Of a DNA stretch of 47,303 nucleotides, positions 1 to 10,458 are shown in pieces. Where the stretch lies: the NCBI GenBank assembly GCA_003427395.1, contig BFEA01000647.1, forward strand, positions 759,221 through 806,523, given 5' to 3'. The stretch's first letter is position 1; each line of letters opens with the position of its first letter. The notes under the pieces were generated by a model. That model was not told the origin of the DNA, did not search any database, and saw nothing but the letters and a program-made list of their open reading frames with translations. The stretch is from Chara braunii (taxonomy: Eukaryota; Streptophyta; Charophyceae; Charales; Characeae). The translations under genes and the position numbers were made by a program.

Positions 1-193
1 CCCCCCCCCCCCCCAAGTTAAAGTTTCTCTGCGGATTTGGGCTGTACTCAGCAAGCGCAGTAAGGCTGCGCAATCAGAAAAACAAAAAAAAACAGCGGAA
101 GCCTGTTTTCTGACTGGTCGGCGGACCGCCGACCAGTCGGCCCTGATCGGTCGGGACAAAACGGTCGGCGGTCCGGGTCGGTGGTCGGCGCCG

Positions 194-1213
194 ATGCAAC
201 CCTGGTGAGAACGATATACAGAAAGCCAAGTTGCGAAATCACACAGATGTCCAAGTAGTTGTGTACAAGCAGAGAGCACAAATGCACCGAGAATCCACCC
301 AAATAAGAGCAATACAATGAAGTCATGAGCCAATGTTCAAGCCCTCAGGCCACACCAACACAGTCTCCAATGTCGCTCCTCTCTGTCTGGCACCCAGTGC
401 CCAGCCTACACTACTTGCATATCCTACCTACATCAGTATTCATGCAACAGGCTCACTTCGACTCTGAAGACCAATGTACATGACGTCAACACCATAGCCG
501 ACCTCCCTCATGCACCAGGTACGTATCTCGTCTCCCCTCATCAGACCCTGACCACCCACACTCGCCTCCTTCCTGAAGACCACCGATCGCCCTCTGACTC
601 CCTATCACCCTGCAGCCCGGCTATGGCTGCTCGCGCTCCGCTGCCCAGCAGTGCCCCTCTCACCTCTAGCACCCGTATGCGCCCTGGCCTCACAGCATGC
701 AGCCTCTAACGCAGCAGCGCAGCAGCGTGACCGCATTGCCTGCGTGGGCCAGAATGCCAGACCCTGGCTGCATCCCTCCCTATATGGAAGTGGCAGCCTC
801 TGTTTGGCTGTGTGGCCTGGCTGGAAGCTTCCAGTAGCTTCCTGTCGGGCCCCAGTGCTCGCGCCCAAGCCCAGTGCTGCAGTTGACGGCCTCGGCCGTT
901 TACAGTTGGGCATGGCCTGAGTTTCTAGACTTGGGCCGTTTACTGCATTTGCACAGGACCCGGGGTATGTACGTCGACAATGCTGCTTTTTGCGTACGCC
1001 CGTAGCCACTTCGTGATGTATGGGCCCTGCGTTGTGTGTATGTTCCCAGGCACAACTACCAAGGCCTGGGCCAAACTGTACGACGCAGCTTAAGGAGGCT
1101 CACGCTCCTGTTCAACCAACTGGCGTGCTGCAACAACCTGAGTACCCACATATGGAAAATGTCAAATTTTAGCCTCTAGTGAATATTCAGGCCCGCCTTC
1201 ACTTAGCGCGGGC
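194..1213 (+). repeat. 1-kb hairpin-ended repeat, copy 1
   Basis: It starts near TGCAACCCTGG and ends with the hairpin at 1191-1213 (arm GCCCGCC, loop TTCACTTAG). Shared landmarks with the copies at 7.6-8.6 and 14.8-15.8 kb are an AAATAAGAGCARTACAATGA block, a GACGTCA block, a CAG|GTACGTA site at 516-522, and GC-rich text with CCCGGCTATGGCTGC. Copies differ by many substitutions and indels. No transposase is seen; the family is presumably non-autonomous. Confidence 0.6.
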
Positions 1214-1879
1214 ACTGGGCTTGCTGAGGGCCTCTGCCCAGAACATGCGCATGTTTGATCAGGGCCCCACGAGGGCTCATTCCTCGCATAAATTGGAAAA
1301 TAGTAAAAATACAGAGCTGCGTAGCATCGTGTTCGCGTTCGGAAGCGAACATGAACATGTTCGCCCGAGTGCGAACAAGAGCCCAAAACCCTCCGAACGC
1401 GAACATAAAAAATATTATTATTACAAGATGTGGCCAGCGCGGCTTCGCCCGCGTGTTTTAGTTGTACTGAATATTGTTGTCGATTGCATTGACATTTGAA
1501 GACAGGACAATGAATAGTTAATGGAGAAAGGTGAAGCAGGTAAGATATAAGCGAAAGGTTCCACAGCGTGGCATGAACATCATGGGTGACGAGAAGTGGT
1601 AGGTCCACATGGCAATGGAGAGCACATTTCCGTGGCAATAAAGTCTAAGAATTATGCAGTAGNATTACCATAGTCATCGAAGAATGGATNGAGTTCTTNC
1701 AGNGCGNTCATAGTGCATTCACATTAACGTATANATGAGAAATGGGAACGAGCAGAGGTGTCACATTTCGTGCATTCAAATTCACCAATGATAAGTAAAT
1801 GAGTCAAGACAATCCGCTAATGGGGAAATCCGCTAATAAACAGAAGCTACTTTCAACGGCCNAGTTTGATTTTGTTTTT

Positions 1880-1953
1880 GTTTAGGTAGCTCAGTTGGTT
1901 AGAGCAAAGGACTGAAAATCCTTGTGTCAGTGGTTCGAATCCACTTCTACTGA
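1880..1953 (+). tRNA. trnF: tRNA-Phe(GAA), plant-mitochondrial type, probably a nuclear insertion
   Basis: It folds with a D arm GCTC/GAGC, an anticodon stem AAGGA/TCCTT with loop CTGAAAA (anticodon GAA), and a T stem AGTGG/CCACT with loop TTCGAAT. The body matches plant mitochondrial trnF. The acceptor pairs only in its inner four positions (GTTTAGG against TCTACTG), so the outer end is changed and the copy is probably a dead mitochondrial insertion. Flanks contain Ns and show no other mitochondrial gene. Confidence 0.75.
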
Positions 1954-2189
1954 TNATGTAAAACAAAGACCCTTAATACAGGCGATCCTAAGTGCAACGA
2001 AGTTGCCTCTACCAAGAAAATTCGGGAATGCCTTAAACTTTTTTGTCCGTGTGCCGGCATAAAACCCGACTTGTTAAATATTATGGAGGTTTAGTCAGTA
2101 CAATGCCTATCTTCTCTACTATTTTCCTGTTTTTTTACTTTAGCCAATATTAGTCTGCCAGGCACTAGTAGCTTNATTCCACTATTTCC

Positions 2190-3540
2190 CCCTGGACACG
2201 AGTCGCGCAGATGCTCCCCTCTTCNACTATCGCCGCANCTATACCAACGGCGGCACCNCATTCCCCTATCCCCTAATAAACGCTGGATGCAAAAAATACG
2301 AGATCCNGATACCTTCCCCACGTCAATGAGGGANATCGGTCANGGTCATGCTACTCGTGGGATTGTCTCATGGAATTGCATATTGCTTATTTATTCATTT
2401 ATTCGTCCCGTCGCGCAGACTGCATGCCCACCTCCCTGAATTTGCGCTGATTCCCAAAATGCACGATTCCCTGACAGTGTCACGGTCGGATAGATTTCAC
2501 AATACGTATACGTAATGAGTATAAGTAATGACTATGCTTCTCTCCCGTTACGTAGCATTCCCATCACCACACGACTGTCCTCAAGGCCAGTTTCGTGAAT
2601 CGTTCTTGTACCATCCCCATCCCGTTTCGCCCATTTCCCCACAATGCGATCACGCTTCCCCCATTTCCGACCCCACAATGCCCTCATTTTCCTCGCGCAT
2701 CTCAGACCCCAGAATGTGATCACACTTCCCCCATTTCCCCCTCGACACGAATAGCGCAGATGCTCCCCTCTTCGACTATCGCCGCAGCGATACCCACGGC
2801 GGCACCCCATTCCTCTATCCGCTAATAAACGCTGGATGCAAAGAATACAGAGATCATGATACCTTCCCAATGTCAACGAAAAATAATAGTGCCCTGGCCC
2901 CCGATGCCCAAATGATCTCCTTCCCGACGCGTCGGTCATGGTCATGCTACTCGTGGGATTGTCTCATGCAATTGCTTATTGTTTATTGCTTATTGCTTAT
3001 TGCTTATTTATTTATTTATTTGGTTATTTATTCATTTATTTGTCCTATCGCGCAGACTGCATGCCCACCTCCCTGAATTTGCGGTCATTCCCGAAATCCA
3101 CGATACCTGACAGTGGCAGGCTCCCATGCATTTCACGATACGTATACGTAACGAGTATAAGTAATGACTATGTTCCTCTCNCGTAACGTAGCATTCCCAN
3201 CACCGTTACAAAGCAGTTCCGTGAATCGTTTATGGTACCATTCCCATTCCGTTACGTAGAATTCCGGAAGCACATCACATGCCTACGCATATCGCAAGTC
3301 GACCACTCTGCCGATCCCGTCCTTTATTTATCGTTTATCGTTTATTTATTTATTTATTTATTCAGGCTACGTATTCTTCAGTGTTGTCGCTGAATGTTCG
3401 CTGTGTCGCGCAGACTGCATATCCACCTCCCTCGACTTCCGGTGATTCCCGAAATCTGCGATTCCCTGACAATGTCAGGCTCCCATGCATTTCACAATGC
3501 GTATACGTAATCACTATATGCTGGGGAGATCCAGCGGCCT
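2190..3540 (+). repeat. Three related direct repeat segments
   Basis: Landmarks recur in order: CGCAGATGCTCCCCTCTTC at about 2207 and 2755, GCTACTCGTGGGATTGTCTC at about 2350 and 2945, and a CGCAGACTGCAT...CCACCTCCCT block at about 2415, 3053 and 3410. Each is followed by TTCCCGAAAT-like text and CACRATRCGTATACGTAA. ATTT/TATT-rich tracts separate them. No coding potential is evident. Confidence 0.6.
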
Positions 3541-4010
3541 AGCTCAGTTGGTAAGGCATGCAAGTGGCATTCAGGAGGTCTTGGGTTCAAAATCTCCATT
3601 GGCCTCATGTACCTTCCTGGGCAAGCTTGGCGCCCGCCACCTAGAGATATGCCCTTGGTCCCCCCGAGTGGCATTGATCAGAGACTGCTGATGTTCATAG
3701 GGGGAGGGGACCGGAGGGGAGGCACAGTGACTGGCCCATCGAAGAAGGTCGGTCCTGATGCTACCGCCTGACCCCTGGCCAGTATCCCCCACCTGCTGTA
3801 GCAGGTATCGCACCTGCTAGTGGGTGCAGCTCCGGCATGTTCCCTCATTGGAGGCTTGAGCACGAATGTGGCTGCTACGGGGTTCCCCGTAATACTATAA
3901 TGACAAACCTGCTAGTGGGTGCAGCTCCCGCATGTTCCCTCGTTGGAGGCTTGAGCACGGATGTGGCTGCTACGGGTGACAATAAAAAAGGCCTGAAAGG
4001 CTGTCCTGTC
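3534..4010 (+). mobile_element. tRNA-derived SINE
   Basis: The head GCGGCCTAGCTCAGTTGG (pol III A box) is followed about 40 nt later by GGGTTCAAAATC (B box), a tRNA-like layout. The body contains a 69-bp unit twice (3813-3881 and 3908-3976), separated by the palindrome TACGGGGTTCCCCGTA (3876-3891). It ends in an A-rich tail with AATAAAAAAG near 3985. Confidence 0.6.
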
Positions 4011-4104
4011 CAGATTCGACGGGTAATTGAATTGGTTAGAATTAGCCTTTAAAAAAAAGAAAAAAACTATATGCCAGGGCGGCAGAGAGAGAGAGAGAGA
4101 GAGA

Positions 4105-4238
4105 GGCTCCCATGAAAAAACTATATGCCGGGCTGTCTGTTCACTCATACGTGTTTTTTTTGTTTTTTTTGTTTTTTTTTTTTCTGGAAAAAATGAAAAA
4201 AACAAAAAAAAACAAAAAAAAAGAAATGCATGGGAGCC
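4105..4238. repeat. Foldback with T-tract and A-tract arms
   Basis: GGCTCCCATG (4105-4114) is repeated inverted as CATGGGAGCC (4229-4238). Inside, runs of T (4150-4183) face runs of A (4187-4221), so the strand can fold into a 134-nt hairpin. (GA)n tracts flank both sides (4083-4105 and 4250-4292). Confidence 0.7.
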
Positions 4239-4245
4239 GGACCAC

Positions 4246-4293
<48 letters not shown>

Positions 4294-5088
4294 GTAGTGG
4301 CAAATAGGTCGCGCGCGGGCAGGCGGGCGGCTGCGTGTGTGTGCGTGCGCACGGGGAGGCGGGTGCGAAAGCGCTTTCGTTGCGCGGAGGGTGGGCGCGG
4401 AGGGCGAAGGCGAAGGGCGAAACCGCGGAGGGCGGGTGCGGAGGGCGGGTGCGGAGGGCGAAATCCGAAGGCGAAAGCGCAGAGCGTGGGTGCGGAGAGC
4501 GGAGGGCTGGCGCGAAAGCAAAAGGAAACCAGTGAAACTCCCGCCCGAAACGCAAAAAAAGTAGGAAAAACAAAAAAAAAGAAAAAAGAAAAGAAAAAGA
4601 AACGAAACGGCGCCCGGCTGAGGCGCGTCAGACGCAACAGACGCGACAGATTTTGTATCGGACGCCTCATGATCCATGCATCATCGGTCTAGATTGTATC
4701 ACGGCGCGTCAAACGCGTCAGATTCGTATCCGACGTCTCAAAATCGTTGATCGCACGGCCGAAGTTCATCACAGGTGAACCGACACAGCCCACGGCCGAA
4801 AAACTTTGTCATGTTGGTAGTGATAAAACAAAATCTCAGGAAAATCTGAAAAAAATATATGTCATGTAAAACAACAATACACACAACGTTTGCCTTGGGA
4901 TTCCTGTTCAAATTCTTAGCCAAACGTGAATGAAAAATCGAAAACCGTTTTTTTTTTTTTACGGGAAAAATTTATGTTCAACCGAACACATTCGCGAGCC
5001 ATTCGCGCAACCGCGGAGGGGCGTAAACACGTTCGCGAGCCATTCGCGCACACGCGGAGGGGTGCGAACACGTTCGCAGTTCTACGCA

Positions 5089-5154
5089 GATACAGAGTAA
5101 GATTAGCATGTCGGATGCACAAGGATCACTCACAAAGATCGGGAATGGTCCAAC
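5089..5154 (+). pseudogene. U6 snRNA relic, 5'-truncated
   Basis: GATACAGAG, AAGATTAGCATG, GCACAAGGAT and GGGAATGGTCCAA occur in U6 order and spacing, so this matches the U6 part from the ACAGAGA box to near the 3' end. There are several substitutions and one inserted base after ACAGAG. The 5' third of U6 and a T-run terminator are missing. Not functional. Confidence 0.75.
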
Positions 5155-5320
5155 TAAATTTTAAATTAAAAACCTGTCAAACCGAAAATTGGGCCCATCT
5201 CTATTTTAACGCATTGATGATTTATAAACAGCAGTTCAATCAAATGGAATAATATTATTATGATAATCAATAAATGGGTCAAATCAACTTCAATGAGATG
5301 ATAGATGGGTGGATACACAC

Positions 5321-5406
5321 CTTATTGTACTCCAAGTCCCAGCATTTCACCTGCTTATCATCACCAGCCGAAAACAGGTAGGGATGTCGGGAGCTCACTG
5401 CAAGCC
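5321..5406 (-). CDS. PRL1: PRL1 exon 9 (second WD40 blade)
   Basis: The acceptor is TGCTCTGCAG|GGCTTGC and the donor AATAAG|GTGTGT. The 86 nt complete Gly and encode [20 protein letters not shown] then CWDLEYNK, ending in phase 0. The next expected residues (a VIRxYHGHLSGVY-like blade) are not seen between 1 and 5320, so exon 10 is probably outside the window. Confidence 0.95.
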
Positions 5407-8400
5407 CTGCAGAGCAAAAATACCACGGGGCCACGAACAAAGGCCGAGGGTCAGTGGACACACTTCCCTCGGCAGACAATCTGGACTTATCCAAGTTCAT
5501 GCATACTGCAGAATGCTACACCACGAACAAAGGCCGAGGGTCAGTGGACACACTTCCCTCGGCAGACAATCTGGACTTATCCAAGTTCATGCATACTGCA
5601 GAATGCTACACTTTAAGGCAGCACAAAATACAGTCGTGAAGAACGTATAGGGACCATCGCTCAGCAGGATGATAAACTATAACCTAGACAGCCATTAAAA
5701 AATATATACATCCTTTCGATGACGAACCAGGATGGTACCATGCCATTCCGGGCCAAAACAGGGACAAACAGTGTCCTTCTGGGTCAATTCAAGGACCACA
5801 GTGCCATCCTCTGCCAAAACTGGACCAAAGTGCCTTTCTAGGCCAAAACTGGACCAAAGTGCCATTCTAGGCCAAAACTGGACCACGGTGCCATTCTAGG
5901 CTAAAACAAGGACCATGGTGCTGTTCTGGGCCACAACAGGGACCACAGCGCCGTTCGGTGCCAAACAGAAGGACCACTGTGCCATTCTGGGCCGAACCAA
6001 AGTGAAAGTAGATGCAAAGGAGGCAAGAACGGGAAGAGGAACGAAAGAGAGCAAAGGGAAGAAAATGTAGAAAAGAAGGGAAGAGAAGGAAAGGAAGGAA
6101 CGGAAGCAAAACTGCATATGCATGTATGTATGAATGTATGTATGAATGTATGAATGTATGAATGTATGTGTGAATGTATGTATGAATGTATGTATGAATG
6201 TATGTGTGAATGTATGTATGAATGTATGTGTGAATGTATGTATGAATGTGTGTCTGGTCTAGAAAGCACCAGTGAACCTCTAACACCTTAGTAGTGGTGT
6301 GATTATGTACAGGACAAGAGAAACAATGTGCCAGAGACTTGCACGCAGGACAAGAGAAGTCATGTGCTTTACGGTTTCACCCAGCTTCATCGTCACACAA
6401 AGTGGACTGTAGAAAGTTTCGTCCCCGTTCAATATCGCTTCACTCTGCTTGCATTGCATGCATGCACGAGTACCATACACATCCACCACTCACCTCTGAT
6501 CTGCTCAATGTGTCCCGTAAGCGTTAACTTCAACTGCGCAGTGGCAAGGTCCCAGATCTGGAAAAAAAGCCACAACACACACAACCAAGCCCGACACATA
6601 GAAACCAGGATGAACCACCCACATGGAACTCCCTGCTGAGTCAGATGGATGGTTGTGAAAGTCCGACAATGATACTCCTAGCCGACTCCAAATAAGACGT
6701 AGACAAAGAAAAAAAAAAAACTTCGTCATAGATAGTCTCCAGTACAAGTTTGCTACCAATCATAAACCTGCAGTGTACGATTACAGTTAGAATGGGAAGG
6801 AAGCATGAAAAAGAGGAGAGAAAAATAATGGGGAGCAAGCCACGTACGCACAGAATATGTAAAGAGCGCAACGACAGGGGTCAACGGCTCAATCGCTGTT
6901 CATTGCAGAGAGATGGAGTGAAAACATCATTTACGTCAATCAAATATTTTCACTTATGGCTTCCATTTCACTTTTGGGCCTCGCTCCACTACTCGCCAAA
7001 TGTGGAAATTGCGAACAAATCTTCCGCCAGAACATGGAAAGATACGCCGCCATGTTTTTCGTCTTTTGTGCATGTGGTGAGTAGCAGAGTGAGGCCCTGT
7101 ATTGAACCAGCCTCACAGCATTAGAATTTAGAATACATCACGCAGAGTTTGGTGTGTGGAATGGACAGTGAGTACGCAGATATAGTCCCCTAGTAACCTG
7201 GTTCAATTTCTACAAAGACAGAAACAGCAAACAAACTCCCGCTTGCAGCCGTATGTCTTCGTAGACATTGACGTCTCAACTCAACGCGCATCATGAACAA
7301 CTGAGAATTTCTCAATTAAAGGAGAAAGAGTTCTCTGTGTCTAGTTGAGCCCAAACGCACTCCTTCGTGAGTGCCGCCCCCGCTTAGCAGCACAAAAGTT
7401 GTCCCGAAATTGAAGCCTTAATTTTTTCACCAACCTTTCTCCGTAGACTCAACAAATGTGCAAATGAATGAAGCTTTCAACATCTTCACCAGCTGCATGC
7501 AAACCACATTCGTAATGAACTATTCTGCAAACATTTACCAGCAAGCTGGTATTTCAATGCAATGCGAGGATCTGAGCCATTGGCATGCCCGTATGGGGGT
7601 CCCTGCTGTAAGCTATGTGCCCGCCCTAAGTGAAGGCAGGCCCTGTATCTCAAAAGGGCCTGAATATCGGAAACTTTGTCAGCCTTAGTGGACACCAGAC
7701 AGTTGCCCCGTGCCAGTTGGTTACATGTGGCCTCTTCGCGAGCATCAGAATCTTCTAGGCTCTTCTACTCAAGACTTGGAACCTGGCCTCTCAGCCAATC
7801 AGAAAGCAGGGAACACGTCACTCTGTGTGAGGTGGTTGGGCGCGCCTAACTGCTGCAGGCCCAGTCCACTGTCTGAACAGGCCTGGGCGCAGACACTTTG
7901 GCCCAAAGTGAGGCTACCGGGCACGTGTGCATCCCAATCCAGGCAGCCATCGTGCCTGGCGGCTTTCAATTTAGGAAAGAGCCAGGCTACGAGGGATTCA
8001 TTCAGGCACTTGCTCTTCATGCGGCAGCGCTGCCACTTCGAGTGCTGAAGGCCGCTGGTCGAGCGAGAGCTGGGTGCACGCAGGCGCAGGTTGGGAAGAG
8101 GGCGCTGGTGATAAGCAGCGCCATAGCCCAGGCAGCCATAACCGGGCCTGGAGCTGAATTGGCGGAAGTCCTTGGATGGTGATGGGACGTGGGTGGAGAA
8201 GACGAGGGTGAGCATAGAGCAGGAGAGTGAAGGAGGATATTCGAGAGTACGTACCTGGTCCCGGCGGAGGTCTGCATGGTCGACATCTACATGTACTTCG
8301 GTTGCTGCTCCTGACGTCAACTGGTTGTTTTATCATTATGATAGGCTAGCGTGGTAGCTGTAGGATCGTAGTCTGGGCGGCGAGCGTCATTAGGAGAAAG

Positions 8401-10257
8401 AGCTACGACTACATTGTTGGTGGTGGCAAGATGATGCTTTCATTGACAATTCAGTTCGCTGAATTGGTTCTCCTTCCGTGTGACATCAGTGCATTTCTGC
8501 TTTCTGTACAGCTTTCGACTATCTGACTTTCAATGTGATTTTGCAATCTGGCATTCTGTCATTTCGCTATTGCTCATTTTTCCTTGCACAGAGAAGATTA
8601 GCATGGCCCCTGCGCAAGGATGACACTCATAAATCAAGAAATGGTCCAAAATTCTCCACATTAAACCACCACCCCCTCCGACATCAAGAAATTGGGGGGA
8701 CCCGTAGCACAGGCTCATTAGGGCTACCCGTAGTACAGTGTGGAGAACCGAAAGAAACACAAAAATTGAACATGTATTGAAATGCCTCAGCGATTTATTT
8801 TGTGGTTTTAACTTTTAAGCTTCTTTTATACATCCTGGAAAGATCACAAGCAAATCTAGGGACTCTCCAATTTTCAGAGTCTTTGACGCATTCTTTGGAG
8901 TGGGAACTTTTCCCGTTGGCCTACAAACGGCACTGTGGCAAAACTGGAACATGCAACCAATCCGCGCGGCGATTGTTTCACGGTTAAAATCATTTTATTT
9001 TACTTTCCTTATATTTTTCCTGGAAAGATCACGACCTAATCTACAACGCTCAAATTTTCAGCATTTTCTGTGAATTCTTCTGGCCGCAAAAAATCGCCAA
9101 AGTTGCCGCTTTCGATTTTTGGAACTAGGCCCGCCGTTTCGGCCTCCGGTCGCCACCCTCCCGCAAAACCCGCCCGAACTCACAGGGAGGGCTATTTCTG
9201 GCTGACGGAGGGAGTGGTGGTTTAAGAAAAAATCATAATAAATGCAATGCGGAGAGAAAAACGATATAACGACTCCTCTTTCAATGCCAGCATCACTACA
9301 TTATCACTCGTACGACCACTGTGCAAGTCTGCAAGGCACTGCCCTGGCTACTCAGGTGCGTAAACCAATGGTCTGGTGTACTCGGGCAGAAGGAACATCT
9401 TACGGAAAACTCCTTATACGGTTATATACCTTAATTGTTCGGTCCGCAGAGCCCGTCACGAACCACTCATTTCCGGGATCAAATGCAATGGACCTGACCC
9501 ATCCCAAATGGCCGCTGATAACCTGCAGGAAGGGGGGAGAAAAAAAAACAAAAAAAAACACGTAAGTTGACGCACAAGAGCCTAACAAATTGATGATGTC
9601 AATGCATCCAGGTACGAAAAGTTGTAAGGTTCGGAGTACTCAGGTCCAAACTTCTGCTAAGGGAAGCAGCTTCACAGCACAAAACTTACACACGGATCTG
9701 ATACGTTCAGGACAACAAAGAATGAATAGCAGAATCCAACAACAAAAAAATAAAAGTTGAATTTAATTCGCAAAAACATTCTGTATTCACACCACATGCA
9801 CAGTGATGACGAACACATAGCATAACAACAGTTCACTCTTTTTTTCCCCTTACATTTTTTATTTTTTTTTGGAGTCATGACAAAATGAGGTTACATTTCT
9901 CAAAAAAGTCAGGCCAAAAGATCATGGATACCTGAATGGACTGTCAGGTGAAAGCAAAAAAAAAAAACAGCAGGAATCAATAGGGAACACAGCTGCTCAG
10001 TCAGACGGATGCAGAGCTCACAGTCCTTCCTCTCAGCCCGCAACTCCCTTCAGCCACCACCCATCATGTTCTTTTTTTTTTTTTTTACCACCCATCATGT
10101 TCTAAATCAAACCATTGAGTAAAAAAACAGCAAATGGTGTAAACACAGACACATCTCACTAGCTGAAAAGATATAAGATGCAAATTGGCTGGCTACAACC
10201 CAAATGTATCTGGTAGGTCTGCATGGCCACTGTCTGGACAACCTACGTCCAGACACC

Positions 10258-10343
<86 letters not shown>

Positions 10344-10385
10344 CATACACACACACACACCTTTTTTCTGTGGAGTTGTGTTTAC

Positions 10386-10458
<73 letters not shown>

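Larger units (their letters stand above)
1..5320 (-). other. PRL1 intron 9 (partial) with nested repeats
   Basis: From the donor at 5320 to the window edge no further PRL1 exon was found. The stretch holds a C-run at 1-14, one 1-kb hairpin-ended repeat, an N-rich 1.6-2.4 kb part with a tRNA-Phe, three related segments at 2.2-3.5 kb, a tRNA-type SINE, a foldback with A/T arms, GC-rich sequence at 4.3-4.7 kb and a U6 relic. Confidence 0.6.
5407..6493 (-). other. PRL1 intron 8
   Basis: It holds a perfect 90-bp tandem duplication beside the exon 9 acceptor, a degenerate ~30-bp minisatellite, and a tetranucleotide tract. No other gene was found. Confidence 0.85.
6558..9429 (-). other. PRL1 intron 7
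   Basis: It contains apparently unique sequence at 6.6-7.5 kb, the hairpin-ended repeat copy 2, the U6 3' half, and the TTAA-flanked element. No further coding exon was recognised. Confidence 0.85.

Noticed and set aside
3912-4692. A 252-residue Arg/Ser-rich protein
   Set aside because: It runs over GA, poly(A)/poly(T) and GC-rich repeat; no domain is present.
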